Assembly (NCBI GenBank): GCA_029204225.1
Contig: CM055101.1
Location: forward strand, 3,788,684-3,852,683
Direction: 5' to 3'
Source of the DNA: Diphasiastrum complanatum
Lineage: Eukaryota; Streptophyta; Lycopodiopsida; Lycopodiales; Lycopodiaceae
DNA: 64,000 nt
The notes beneath the pieces are model-generated. The model was not told where the DNA came from. It made no database searches and saw only the letters and a list, made by a program, of their open reading frames with translations. The position numbers and the translations under genes were made by a program. This document shows positions 31,300-43,595 of this stretch, one piece after another. Within the stretch, counting starts at the first letter, position 1. Each line of letters begins with the position of its first letter.

Positions 31300-34190
31300 T
31301 TTCTAATCTAGGGTTGTATGACCTTTCATATCTCAACCAATAAGTAGCCCAAGGAGCATGTGATGGTCAACAAAAATAGGGTTTTTGAAAAACCTAATTA
31401 AGGTCATGGGCTCCCTAGTTGAGGAACACCCTCTCTCTATATGTATCACTCTCTAAACTTAATCACATGAGATGTTGTTACTTTGCTCTCCGAAGTGATA
31501 ATGGTTTTTCCTCCTTCGCCATATGCATGAATGAAATGCTTAAGAAGACTAACATCACATTTTTTTAGGGAGCTAGTTGTAGACTCACTTGTAGGGAGGT
31601 AAGATTGACTAGTGAGAATCCAAGGCTACCACTCAATGGGTGACAATGTTTATCAATCGCTAAAGACCACCATAGTTGAACAAAATGTGCATGTGGCTTG
31701 CCCCTATCATGGGGCTACTAACTAGATTGAGAGATACATGATTCTCCTAGTTAGCTTTGTCGTAGTAGTGGGAAGCTATTGTGACTATTTTCTGAAGGCT
31801 AAGGTGTCACTCTTAGATGACTTTGAGCATTAAAATTAGGTTTTTTGTGATTTTTGGCCTTGCCTTGCAAAGGCAATACTGTGTGTGGAGGTCAATCAAT
31901 GGAGTTTGAAAAAGTCAACATTAAAGGATACTCTATGTGACGATGTAAACTTTTAGGGCCTAAACCTTGGGTTGAGGGCTAAACTAAAAAATTCCTACAT
32001 AGGCATGCAAACAATGCATGATCCATAAGGCCAAAAATTCAGTGAATGTGGTGCTTTACTATGCATGAATGGTGAATTACTATGCATGCATGGATAGATT
32101 CCCAACAGCAAAAGCTAACAAAAGGTACCTTCAATCTCGTGGTCTAGAGTTGTTTATTCGTTGCTCCTAATCAAAAATTTGAGAGGTGTTTCTTCACATA
32201 CTTGGCGTGCTTTTTGTGCCCACAGTCCCCCCAAGCTTTGTGAGTCTGTTTGGATGTGCTATTATGAGAACAAACGGCTTCAAGCTTCTGCTCTGGTAAT
32301 AATTGAAGATCAGCTATGAGGTAAGGATTTAGGCTCAGTTGCTTCATACAGACATCTCCTCTTTAAGATCGAGTGACGAGGCTTTTATGGCAGGAGGATT
32401 AATTTAGAGGGAAAATACGAGAGCTGCTAAAATAGTATGCGTTGATTTGGAGCTTTGTTTTTTTGCAGTGTTGAAAGTAAAAGGTTGATTCTTCGATGGT
32501 GAATCGAAGCATGATACCCTTGGGAACATGCCAGATGCGGGGTTGTCTAATGCTTTATGCACGAGCTACGAATTTTCTATGACAAATATTTTGATATTCA
32601 CAAGGATTAACGACATTGAGTTTTATCATGTCGATGGCAGCACAGATGCCTTCATCTAACTTACTCATATCACTTATATACTCTTGTGAAATCGCTCTCA
32701 ACATAAAGGCGAGATTGCAAGGATAGAGTTGGCCAAATGTTGTTATATCTAATCAAATATTTTTCTGATCTGGCTCTAAACTCAAAAAAGAGCGATATTA
32801 CAAGAACCACGGGAGCATGTGAACAGGGCTTAAATCTGGCCATAGGATGTGCACTAGAATCCCACTGTTTGCAGCCCCAACAACATTGGAAACGCAGCAA
32901 TGAAACTCTAACAAAGCATTGCACATGAAGCACATAAGATTTGAAAATCAGTGAATGAAGGGCATTCGGAACTTGTTGCAGATGAGTATCTAGATAAGTT
33001 TGGACAAACACGCATTTGGTGAACAATAGAGGGCATATATCAATCCAAGAACAAGTGATAGGCCAGTGATTCAGCCTAGGAAATCCATTATTTTAGTGGT
33101 TTCAAGAACAATATGAAGTCCTTGTACCCACGATGCAACAAGAGGGGCAGAAATCATCTCATAGAAGCATGATTCTATTGCAATTTGGCTCCTCATTCTT
33201 GGGTGATTTAGGGAAATGATTTGCCATTAGAGCTACCTGATGCCTCAAATTGCTGATTATAGAGGTAAATATCTCTAGATTCTTGGCAGATTTCGTGGAC
33301 ATCTGTCAAAGATTCCTAGATCATTGGAGGGATTCTATGTGTTGAGGTTGGCCAATGGTGAACCTATTATGGATGCATGAGGGTGGTTCTTTAGTATTCT
33401 ATGTACAACAAACATATAGATTTATTGGTTGCACTTTGCAATGCCATCAACAAGAGTGACATTGAGCTCCCAACGCTAACCGTCAAATACTTGCAACTAT
33501 CTCATCTTTTTCTTTTGCAACGTTGTAATAGAGGTTCCAATCAAATGTTCGTGCTCCACGTTAGATTGAATGACGATTATAATGATTTGAGAGCTTAGTT
33601 TATGAAGCATATTCAAAGGGACTATAAAAGTTGTTTGGAGGAGGAAAGGATCTTAAATACAACTAAAACACTAGAAGTTTGACGAGTTTGATCATTGAAG
33701 TAGACTTTTTCTTTCAGCTCATGCAAGTTGATAATAAGAATTCTGGAAAAGTCCAAAATGTAATTAGAACATGTATTGTTTAAGTAGTGCTTCTCACCCA
33801 AATGCCCCCAAGGAGGCCATCTTCTTGTCATTGGAGGTGGCTTAAGCTACGGTTTTTGACTTGGCAATTAGTTTATAAGAGCTTTTTTTAACCCAATTCC
33901 TTAGTTAAATATAACAACTAAGTTGAATTGTCACAGATTGTAGTTAATTCTCTCTAGGATGGCCTTTGTTGTCTTTTCGAATAAATGTTTGTTTTTTTAT
34001 AAGCTCAACTCACTTGCATGGTTGAGATTAATCTTTGCATTTTTTGAAGGATTTTATAACAGTTTATGCACCAATTTTCTTGTGAGTTCAAGACATTATG
34101 TTACTTCGTGATGGTAACAAATTACCACTCTTGCTTCAATTTGCAGTTCAATTTTTTTTTTTAGCATATACATATAAATACATGTATGTA
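31300..34190. other. Long stretch without recognisable genes
   Basis: The sequence is AT-rich with only short frames and no domain motifs. A small frame at 33401-33598 (plus) is not recognisable. Parts of 32100-33600 have a codon-like texture with many stops, which could be a very old coding or transposon remnant. Confidence 0.4.
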
Positions 34191-34196
34191 TGTATA

Positions 34197-34219
34197 TGTG
34201 TGTGTGTGTGTGTGTGTGA
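34197..34219. repeat. (GT)n microsatellite
   Basis: A pure GT run at the left edge of the copia RT homology, preceded by tatacatataaatacatgtatgtatgtat. Confidence 0.9.
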
Positions 34220-34243
34220 CCACGAAGAGCACCAGCAAGATAT

Positions 34244-35860
34244 GTGTCAGGCAGCTTAGCTTCCACATCAAAAGAGTTCTGCGGATTCAGTGGTGAACCA
34301 CAGATATTCGAGGAGGTGATTGAAAGTCCAGAAAAGAACAGATGGATCCAAGCCATGAACGAAGAGATGGAGTCCATGAGGAAGAACCAGGTATGGACGA
34401 TAGAGCCATTACCACATAAGCGCAAGACTATCAAATGTAAATGGATTTTCAAGCTCAAATACGGACCAGATGGGAATGTGACAAAATACAAGGCAAGACT
34501 GGGAGCGAAAGGTTTTTCTCAGAGATATGGTATTAACTACTCTGAAACCTTCTCTCCTATCATCAAACATTCGTCCCTACATCTGTTATTTGCATATGCA
34601 GCAGCTTATGACCTCAGGATGCACATTGTGGACAAGAAGACAGTCTTCTTGCATGGAGAACTAGACGAAGAGGTCTACATGGATCAACCCCCAAGATTTG
34701 TCTCGAATTCACTTCATGACTATGCATCCAGAATGCATAGAAGCATCTACGGCCTAAAACAATCAGCCCGACAATGGTACAAGAAGAAAGATCAAGCCCT
34801 GAAATCATTAGGATTCAAGCCTATGTTGGTTGACTCCAATGTGTATGTCAGAGTTACAGATGGGTAGATCATCATTGTGGCTGTGTATGTGGATGACACT
34901 CTGATACTTTGCAGGAGTGAGCAACTAGTTGCTGAAGTAAAGGCAGACATCTCAAAACATTTCGAGATAGTGGATCTGGGAGAAGCCAAGTGTTACCTAG
35001 GTTACAAACTGAAAGGTACTATGAGGGAGGTAAGTTATACCTTCACCAGTCCAGATACACCCAGAAGATCCTAGAGGACTTTGGGATGCTGAACTGCAAA
35101 GGAGCGAACACTCCAATGCTCGTAGGGACGGTGCTGACGAATGATAAAGACTGAGGAAGAGAGAGAAAAGATGCAACTCACACCTTACAAGAAACTGATA
35201 GGATCACTATTGTACCTTGCAAACAACACACGTCCTGATATTGCTTATGCAGTATTCAGGAATCCAGGCTCGACACATTGGAAGATTGCAAAACGAATTT
35301 TGCAATATTTTCAATTAACGAGGGATTATGGCTTGTGTTATTGTCGTGATGCAGGTTTCAGGATACTTTCCTATAGTGATGCTAGCTGGGCATCTCTCAA
35401 GGACGATTGTAAAAGCGTCTCATGAGGATGCACCATCGCATCAGGAGCAACAGTTCTCTGGGTCAGCAAGAAGCAGACCGTTGTAGCCCAATCATCCTGC
35501 AAAGCAGAATATGTTGCAGCAGCAAAGATGGCCAACGAGATAATCTAGCTAAGGTAGTTCCTGGACGAATTGGGTGAAACAAGAAACGAGCATCTGGTCT
35601 TGCAGATGGACAACACCTCTGCGATACACCTGACGAAAGATCTCGTGTTTCATTCCAGAACGAAGCACATTGTGATCAAGTATCACTTGATCAAGGATCT
35701 AATTGAAAAGAAGACGATGCAGACCACCTTCATAGGAACGAAAGACATGGTTGCTGACATCTTCACTAAAGCCCTGGACAAAGGACTCTTTGAGAGACAA
35801 ATGAGCACTCTCGGAATCGTAAAGCTATCATGCTTTGAGAGGGAGCTGAAGAAACAAAAT
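34244..35860 (+). pseudogene. Copia reverse transcriptase and RNase H, broken
   Basis: The first frame (34244-34867) reads FEEVIESPEKNRWIQAMNEE, KCKWIFKLKYGPDGN, YKARLGAKGFSQRYGINY, ETFSPIIKHSSL and SIYGLKQSARQWYKK. A stop (34867) precedes VAVYVDDTLILCRSEQL, which keeps the catalytic YVDD, and DLGEAKCYLGYKLKG. A shift near 35060 is followed by LIGSLLYLANNTRPDIAYAV, YSDASWASLKDDCKSVS and a stop at 35423. The last part has CKAEYVAAAKMANE, QMDNTSAIHLTKDLVFHSRT and DIFTKALDKGLFERQM (RNase H). At least three frame breaks make it inactive. Gag, protease, integrase and the 5' LTR are missing, and the start coincides with the (GT)n tract. Confidence 0.88.
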
Positions 35861-35905
35861 GTTTCTATTTACAAAGCCTTGCTAGCTTTCAGTCCTCCGC
35901 CTGAT

Positions 35906-36055
35906 GAAGATGTTCGCGAACACGAAAGTCAGGAGACACGAAACACGAAAAGTTTTGCGAACACGAAAGTCAAAGGAAACGAAGACGAACGGTTCATGAA
36001 CACGAAAGTCAAAGGAGACGGAGATGAACGGTTCGCGAACATGAAAGATTCACGA
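35906..36055 (+). repeat. Degenerate direct repeats (gaacacgaaagtcaaagga)
   Basis: Three units of gcgaacacgaaagtca(aa)gga lie at about 35915, 35960 and 35997, with a fourth partial one near 36035. They sit in a frame that continues past the RNase H homology to 36262. The unit gives an N-T-K-V-K-G-type peptide (NTKVKGNEDERF, NTKVKGDGDERF). It is unusual for a copia RNase H tail and probably arose by slippage downstream of the true stop. Confidence 0.7.
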
Positions 36056-36269
36056 ACGAGAATCTTTTGCGGTCTGGCACGAGATTCCTTTGCGGTCCAA
36101 TACAAGAGAAAGACATGTACATACGAGCTAAACGAAACCAACGGTGGATTCGAAACCAACGACGCAACAACAAAAATGTCGCAATACCTGTTTTGCCCTC
36201 ATGCTCCAAAGAGTACCAACAAAGATCGCGCAAGTACCTTGAAGTACAAAAATCTGATCTGATGGCATG

Positions 36270-36840
36270 ACATCAGCAGATACTCTCTAGGTCGTGGCTA
36301 ATCTGCCACTCTTGTAATTCTCTGATTAGCTGTAGATGCTTACTCACTCTAATCTTAGATTTACATTGAGCGACTATACTTACTGAATAATACTTGACAT
36401 ATAGATCAACAGAATACACACACAATGTAAGAGAAGTAGTTGATGCTAGTAAGCAATCAAGATGAAAATACAGACAGGAAGTCCGCCTGCGTGCAAGACG
36501 AGCTCTGTGTCTAGGATCTGTAGATCCAACTATCCGCTAGTAAAAGCGAGACAATTACTCGTGAGAGAACCGTGTATCTCCCACGCCAACGCACTGCGTG
36601 AATTTGCATGCAGTGCTTGAGGAAAGCAGAGAAAGACCAATATAGATGATTTTCTTGTTGTGTATGATCTTGAATGCAAATGTGTCTGATGTTTATTCGT
36701 GTGTCTGAGTTTTTCCTTAGTCATCTTAATTCCGCACCTTGGTTGAAACAATGTTGAATGTTGCATTAATTTTATAAACGTAAATCAGCAGTGCCTGACT
36801 ACATTCTAGAGGATTGTAGGAGTGGTTCAGCTGGCAGTGT
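36270..36840. other. Non-coding stretch, possibly a 3' LTR
   Basis: This follows the copia RNase H and would be the place for the 3' LTR, but no matching copy exists in the window. No genes are seen. Confidence 0.35.
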
Positions 36841-36968
36841 CCAGCGGTTGCATCCGAATTCCATCTGAATTTTAAGAGAGAATCGCGGTTGCAAGAGGAT
36901 CGCAAAAGCTTCGCGACTGCGACTGTTTCGATTTTCATCAACAACCTCCACCTTCCTCCTCACAAATT

Positions 36969-37271
36969 TTGAGACCTTCTCAAGGACCTGCTGAGACGTA
37001 CAAGGACCGACTGGATGAGTTCTTAAAATGGCTCAGTTCCCCCAGTGCAGCGTACAATTTGTTGAATCCGGCTCCTCCTAAACCGGTCATTCCCATGCCT
37101 CCCTCTCCATATCACACCATCCCTAACCTCCCAAAAACTAACACCAACATTGGTGGTGATGATGACTTTCTGGCTGATCTGCCGGAGACCAAACGGTTCT
37201 CACCCAGACCTGTGGATGTGGGTGAAGCTGAACCTTTTCAATGGCATTTATTGGTTCTACGTTGGTACTAG
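36969..37271 (+). other. Unrecognised Pro-rich ORF
   Basis: The frame of 100 codons (probably open from about 36925) reads KDRLDEFLKWLSSPSAAYN, PAPPKPVIPMPPSPYHTIP and DDDFLADLPETKRFS. I do not recognise it. The upstream 36840-36930 is CG-rich with repeated gcggttgca/gatcgcaa/cgcgactgcgactg words, like the blocks beside the other Pro-rich frames. It could be an exon fragment carried by a transposon or the start of a gag-like gene. Confidence 0.35.
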
Positions 37272-37274
37272 AAA

Positions 37275-38136
37275 TTGTTGAGATCTCTTTGGATTCTAGG
37301 ATTTTGTGAACAAGAAATAAATTGCGAGATTTTGTCCTTTTTGGGAAAGCAAAGAGGCGGGTAACTCAATGGATCCAAATTTGATCGACTGTATGATAGA
37401 CATTTATTTGGATGTTTTATGTATTCATTGTTTGTAATTTTGATCAAATTTAAGATTAAAGGTTCGATGCATATAATAGTAGATAGTCATGGGGATAGCC
37501 TCCATCGGTGTGAATAGTCTCCACCAATGTGGATAGCCACCATCAGTGTTGATTGTTTACATTTTTTATTAGTGAGCAATGTGAATAGAAAGGTCCAAGC
37601 ATATGGCCTTTAGGTAAGTTCTCATTGCTTATGTATGGACTTTTGTATGATTTCTTGATTTCTAGTACAACAATTGGAGAATATCAGATTGGGGACTCAA
37701 AACATGAGCATATATATCATAATCTTTGGTTGAGATGTGTGGATCTAACTTGGAGCAGTTGAAGGATATAGATATTCCATGACATTTTTAGCTATCTACT
37801 ATGATGTACTTGAGAGCTCAAGTGAGTATTAGAGTCTAAGCTTGTATCTTCTTATGAGAATTTAGGTAGATTGGACCTTCATCTAGTGGATGATTCCAGA
37901 TTATCCATATGAAGGGAATTTACTAATTTTTTATGATGACAATGATGAGCCCTGTAAAAGATTCAACTAGTTTAGTCATATTTGCTACATTTCTATATTT
38001 GAAAAATTGAGGCCAACTTTATATTGGACTAAGAGTTTGACTTTTTAAAGTTCATTGGTCTAAATTTCATTTGAATAGACACTTTTTGAAAGTGTGGTAA
38101 AGTTAGTAGTCGAGTTTGAGTATATTCAAATTTAAA
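37275..38136. other. Non-coding stretch
   Basis: The sequence is AT-rich with no gene. A small direct repeat (atagcctccatcggtgtgaatagtctccaccaatgtg) is seen at 37493-37550. Confidence 0.5.
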
Positions 38137-38583
38137 TGTTGGGTACATTGAATTAGACCCAAAAATAGTAGGATTTACATTTTGGAGGGAAAGCCAAGTG
38201 GCCAAATAGGGTTTGGATGTGTTATAAAAGGATGTAACTCATGGAGAGACATATCTTCTCTCTTTTCTATCTCATTTCATGCTTATACATGGTTCTCTTG
38301 GGTTCTACTATCCATTGGTGCACTATACTTGTGATTGCTTGCAATTCTATGTGTAGAATGATCTATGTTTGTTATTTTTGGATCCACACGTGTGAAATAT
38401 AGTAGGTTGTTGGTTTTGTACGGATAGCAACAATACTTTTTTGATCAAGTTCTATTAGAGTTTGCATCCCATTCATAGAGTAGATTTTGATTTTTCTACA
38501 TTGGCAAGATTGTTGATTTTTTCTCTTTATAACCCAAGATCAGTTTATGGATTTGGATCATCATTGATCTGAAATCTTTCACA
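38137..38583 (+). repeat. 5' LTR of a copia element (inferred)
   Basis: It begins TGTTGGGTAC and ends CTTTCACA, immediately before a primer site. It has a clear TATA element (gttataaaagg, about 38220-38230) followed by CT-rich sequence. There is no second copy in the window, so the left border is inferred from TG and position. Confidence 0.55.
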
Positions 38584-38595
38584 TGGCATCAAAGC
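38584..38595 (+). promoter_or_regulatory. Variant tRNA-iMet primer site
   Basis: TGGCATCAAAGC differs from TGGTATCAGAGC at two transition positions. It sits directly after the LTR end and 545 bases before a copia gag. Confidence 0.7.
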
Positions 38596-39139
38596 TTGCG
38601 TTTTAGATTATTTTGGAGGAAATCATATCTATCAATGATTTGGTGAAGATATCAAGGCTAGAGCATGCTAGAGAGGATTCTACACCAAAATCGAGTTTCT
38701 TGCATTTGTAGATTGGATCTTTTGTAGATCAAAATCCTATTTAGGTTTATAAACTTGAACAATTCCAATTTTTGAATTCACATACTAGATTTGGCTGATT
38801 TTTGAATCCTTGGATCAGCCTAAGTGGTGCCTAATAGATTGCATATCAGATTTTCAACATTTGCATGTCAAAACCCTAATAGTGATTGGATCTCTAAATA
38901 GTGAGGTTGCTAGACTTCATTTGAGTGTGTTTCAATCTTAGGAAGCGACAAGAGTCACTAGATTGAGGATAGATCATAGGTTGATCAAGATATCATGATT
39001 CTATGTGTTGATTTGCTTGGTATAAGTGCGAGAAGAGAATTTTGAGTGGTTCAAATCTTTGTGATTTCTCTTTGAAAACATTTGTTGTTGTTCAAAGGAG
39101 TGATTTGTGCATTGAAAGAGAAGATCAGGTCATTGCTAC

Positions 39140-39697
39140 ATGGCAACATCAAGTGGAGTCATGTTGGAAGCCAATGATAGGCTTACCTCAAGTAACTATT
39201 CATTGTGGAAAGTGAGGATGGAATCACTTCTTGAGATGAATGATGTTTTGGATATTGTTGTAGGTTTGGAGGAGAGACCAGCAACACATCAAGAACAATT
39301 GAGGTATGATAAGAGCGCCAAAAGGGCTCTACACATGATCAAGATGAATGTTACCAATGAGCTTCTCAAGGAAGTTGGTAAGTGTACTTCATCAAGTGAT
39401 GCTTGGGATTCATTGAATAAGCTTTATGAATCCAAGTCTACTTCTAGAGTGTTGAATCTAAGAAGGCAAATCTTTTCTTGTTTGCAAAAGAATGAAGAAA
39501 GTCCAAGTATTTTTATTTTGAGGATGAAACCATTGAATGATGAGTTGGCTTGCATTGATGAGAGCATTAAGGAAGGAGAGCTTGTACAAGTTATTCTTAA
39601 TGGATTGTTGGATGCTCATGCTAACATTGTTCAAAGTTTAGCTATTCAAAAGACTTTGCCAAGTTTGATGGATCTTCAAAGAGATCTTGATCAATGA
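39140..39697 (+). CDS. Copia Gag (UBN2-type), C-terminally truncated
   Basis: The frame of 185 codons is intact from ATG 39140. It shows MLEANDRLTSSNYSLWKVRM, a conserved copia Gag start; then SSSDAWDSLNKLYESKSTS, FILRMKPLNDEL and ELVQVILNGLLDAHANIVQS. The zinc knuckle and all of pol are missing, because at about 39700 the sequence changes to the leader of the gypsy element. It is similar to the Gags at 50517 and 57318 but is a different family. The encoded Gag lacks its nucleic-acid-binding part, so it is probably non-functional. Confidence 0.85.
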   Translation: MATSSGVMLEANDRLTSSNYSLWKVRMESLLEMNDVLDIVVGLEERPATHQEQLRYDKSAKRALHMIKMNVTNELLKEVGKCTSSSDAWDSLNKLYESKSTSRVLNLRRQIFSCLQKNEESPSIFILRMKPLNDELACIDESIKEGELVQVILNGLLDAHANIVQSLAIQKTLPSLMDLQRDLDQ

Positions 39698-39699
39698 AG

Positions 39700-40430
39700 T
39701 GTCGCAAATGTGTCGTCTAAGTGCCTGTGCGAGAGTTCCTAGTGAAAAAAAGACGGGAAAGTACCAGTGAACCCTCGCAGACAGCAAAATTTTCAGTTCC
39801 AGTGGGCAAGAACTCTCGCAAAGGATTCTGAAGTTCCATCTCAATGAAACCAGGACACAGAAGAGCTTGGAGAGCTGGTTTGATTCCGGTGAGTAGAAAA
39901 TTGGGTTTAAGTGTTAAAAAATCACTAAAAAAAAGTGAAGATCCAGCAAATCCATCCAGTAAGAACTCTCGCAAACCCTCTCAATCAATTCAAAATATCA
40001 ATATCCATCAGTGATGAAGCTTGCGAGAGTTAGTTCTGAGATTTGGTAAAGATCAAGCCAAAATAGTGGTTTTGAACTCTCGCAGACAGTGAAATTTTCA
40101 CTTCTTGCAAGAGTTAACTCTTGCAGAGAATTCTATAGTGACCCAGATCCAGCCACTGTGAGCCTTGTGAGAGTTACTTCCCAAAGATCTAAGAGATATC
40201 ATGTTTTTTATCTGCAAAAGCAGCTAAAGAACCCTCACACAACCAACCCTCGCACAAGAGAACCCTTGCAGACTAGATCAGTGGAAAGATCTGCATCAGA
40301 TCCAGCTACTGTCAAAATCTCAGGTCAATCAGTGCAAAGAGTAAAAAGTTATCAAGGAAAAACCACCGCAAAAGGCCTAAAATTCACTTTCGACCGATCA
40401 GATCCTTGAGATCCAGACTGCATCCTACTG
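39700..40430 (+). other. Leader/LTR-side sequence of the gypsy element with CTCGCA repeats
   Basis: The word actctcgca or accctcgca recurs many times (for example about 39773, 39811, 39966, 40077 and 40245), also in inverted form. A roughly 310-base direct repeat joins 39770-39835 to 40075-40130 (ctcgcagacagyraaattttca). No clear LTR or primer site was found. Confidence 0.5.
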
Positions 40431-40468
40431 TATAAGCAAGATCCAATCACTTTGGAACCCACCATCGG

Positions 40469-42225
40469 ATGAATCTGAGATCGGGACGATCAATAGCACG
40501 AAGGATAGCAAATCAAGCACCACACCTTCCCAGATTAGCAACTGTGCAACAAGAGGCAGAACAGGAACCAGCACCAATGGATCCAATGGGCCAACCCGTA
40601 CCTGTCGCTCCCGTGCAGGCAATCCGGAGAGCACCACGGATGGAAATACCAAAATACGACGGATCATCAGATCCCATCCGATTCCTCCAAATCTACGAGC
40701 AAGCTTGTTGAATCTACGGCGAACGGACACCTGCGGAGAAGTTGATGTTGTTCCTCATGTCCTTACTAGCAGTGGCTCAAGATTGGTTTTTCAACCTGTC
40801 AAAGGAAGAAATATATACTTGGGAAGCAGTTAAAGTGGCTTTCATTATGCGCTTTAAACCAAGAACGTTCCTGGAAGACCCATTTCTCCTGCTGAGCAAA
40901 GTCAAGATGGGAAAACAAGAAAGGGTCAGGGACTATATTGAGCAGGTCAAACACTTACGATCCGAGTGCAGTGCAGCCCTAACTCCCGATCATGCGGTGA
41001 TCATGTGGTTATTAGCTGGACTACCACGAAACATCAGAAGAGAATTGGAATGACTGGAGCAGTATGCTACTCTGCAAGAAGCTATGGAAGATGTCATCAG
41101 GGAAGAGGATGAGGGATCTGACGACGAATATCCATCCACCCACACTCCTACTCCTTCGATCACATCATCATCATCAAACGCATCCGCTCTATCCATAGAA
41201 CTGATGTTGGAGCAAATGACAAAATTACACAATTAGTAGATGGAGCAACTTATGGCGCAGTTTGACCAGAAATTGAAATTCTTACAGGGAGTTGTAGTAG
41301 TAACACCACATCAACCGGAACCAAACCAACTACAGTATCCTCGATGGGAGAATGTATGGTGTTCAGTGTGCACACAAAACCATACAGCGAACAAGTGTCC
41401 AGTCCTAAAGCAAAATTTGAGACTGACACATAGATTCTGCCATCTGTGCAATACAACATTTTGTCCGTTTAACCCCCAGATTGTTCAACAGAAGAGAAGT
41501 CCTTATCAGACTTCTTACCCTTACCATCAAGGGGCACCCAACGCGGCACCAAGGTACGGCGCACCAAATCAACAACAACGTATGGCCTTACCTGCACCAC
41601 CAAGGCCAGCCAATCAACAAGTGGCCCATGTAAACCTGACAGCAGTGGAACCAGAGATGCAAATGCCACCTCAACCTGAGCAGCATCAATGGTATGGACC
41701 AGATGAACCATGTATGGATCCTGCCATAAATGAATATGTTGCGGCCTATGCAGCTCATACTCAACGTCAAGGCGGAAGAAATTACAACTGCTACGGATAC
41801 AACGAAGGACACAGAATTGTGGAATGTTCCTACAAGGGATAATATACATCCTTCTGTCGAGAATGCGGTTATGGACATTGTTACAAGAATTGTCCATTTA
41901 AACCTGGAACCAGTGCACCTCTCAACTTCATCGCGATACAACAATCAGCAGTTCCACCAGAGATGCCATCGCAAGGGCGACAATTCCACGCTCCTGTGTT
42001 AGTTGCTACGTGAGCACAGAACAGGAAGGAAGTGGCTCCCTCACCACTACCATTGGTCATTGACGACCAACCCTCAACTTCAGCACCATATCCGAATGTG
42101 AGGGAAGAAAGAAGGCAGTACCAGAAAATAAGACATTGGGTACAAGAAAGAGATAATATCACGGAACCTCCAGTTGGCTTCGAACAGGAACCGCAAGCGG
42201 GCTCACCACTGCGCACTGATTAAAA
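40469..42225 (+). pseudogene. Gypsy Gag with Cys-rich region, broken
   Basis: Frame pieces 40469-40711, 40742-41053, 41240-41842 and 42032-42223 follow each other with shifts or stops between them. Motifs: MEIPKYDGSSDPIRFLQIYE, LMSLLAVAQDWFFNLSKEE, ERVRDYIEQVKHLRSECSAA, LLAGLPRNIRRELE, WCSVCTQNHTANKCPVL and RFCHLC. Then CYGYNEGHRIVEC, a knuckle with its second Cys lost, and FCRECGYGHCYKNCP in another frame. It is the same family as 27725-25362 (minus) and allows the two copies to be aligned. Confidence 0.85.
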
Positions 42226-42497
42226 TGATCGGTTGCACCAATATGAACCACCTTTTTACATGGTGGAGCCCGAGGAACCACGCAATGAAAGGCTCACACT
42301 TTTACCATCAAGCCGTGTTAGTTTACCACTCGGAGAATTATTGCGGATTGCACCACAAGCAAGAAGCCTTCTAGCTGAATGGGCCAAAGCGGATGAGGAG
42401 CCAGTAGCGCCTGAGCCATATATTGTACGGGCTATGAAGAAACAAGTAATGTCTTCCACATCAGAGCAACATGGGAAAGTGAGGACACAACATCGCT

Positions 42498-43470
42498 TTG
42501 CCAATCAAACACAAGAGATACAAGGACGAGGCAGCAGTGGTAGATGGAGGATCGGGTATGAATTTGATCTCCACTACTTTGTATGAAAAATGGGGTTTGC
42601 AAGGGTTGAAGCCAACGAGATTCGCCATCAAACTAGCAGATCAATCTTGTGTGAAACCAAAAGGTGTAGTTGTCGATATCCCTGTAAAGATAGTAGGCAT
42701 GCAGTTTGTGATTACTTTTGTAGTCATGGATATACCTAAATTTCCATCTGCATACTGTGTTTAACTAGGAGGACCATGGTTGAGGAATGCGCAAGTAGTA
42801 CACAATTGGGGTACGGGAAAACTCACCTTCGAGAACAGAGAACAGGCTGTAAAGGTTGATCCAACCACATGGGCGGTGAAACCTATTGCACCCAAGGCTG
42901 ATGACGGATCATCTACGATAGATCACATGATTGATCGCCCGAGGACAACCAGGGGAAGTCACTATGATTCAGAGATGGATGTCATAAGATGGACGGATGC
43001 ATTAGCAACTATTGTCTGCCGAGCATGTCAATATGAATTAGATCCTGAACCCAGTACATCTTCACCCAAGTGTTACACTATGGACACACCAATCACATTT
43101 GGGGTGAATATGATAAACGTAGCATGGCTGTCAGCGGAGCCTATTGAGAACCCAGTGGACGATGATCTAGTCCCTTGGCCACATGCTCTAACTTATAATA
43201 AGGAGATTAAGCTGACTGATGAACAGGTCCTACATCACATGAACCCAGATCGTTATGGAACCAAGAAAGTACCAGCTCAACCACCGCAAAAGTCTGTTAT
43301 GGTGAAGGTCTCAAGGATCGATCAACCCAAGACACCTGCGAATAAGAAGAATCAGTTGAAACAATGCTCCAACCAGGTGATCCGATGGAGTGATCTACCC
43401 GAAGAGACGAGCTACAATGGGATGTTGATATTCGCAACCATGAGGCGAATGTCACGGCAGTCCCGATGAA
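42498..43470 (+). pseudogene. Gypsy aspartic protease region and linker
   Basis: Frame 42498-42764 has AAVVDGGSGMNLISTTLYEK, where VDGGS takes the place of the usual D-S/T-G active site. It continues GLKPTRFAIKLADQS and VITFVVMDIPKFPSAYCV, then a stop where an L-G-G-P-W-L sequence (about 42765-42783) follows. Frame 42780-43469 is a linker before RT with no known domain. Confidence 0.7.
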
Positions 43471-43595
43471 AGACAACAAGGATGAACCCACCAAAATGAC
43501 AAAAAAAGACAAATAGAAGGTGCTGGACTCCTTGAAGTCAATCAAGATAGACTCAGATACAGCGTCATCTTCTACACAGGTGACACAATCAAAAA

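Noticed and set aside
35906-36055. CRISPR-like array
   Set aside because: The units are diverged, contiguous and few, without regular spacers, in plant DNA after a copia RNase H.
40425-42504. Minus-strand ORFs of 69-142 codons opposite the gypsy gag
   Set aside because: They are antisense shadows; the matching plus-strand ORFs opposite the reversed copy at 25-27 kb confirm this.
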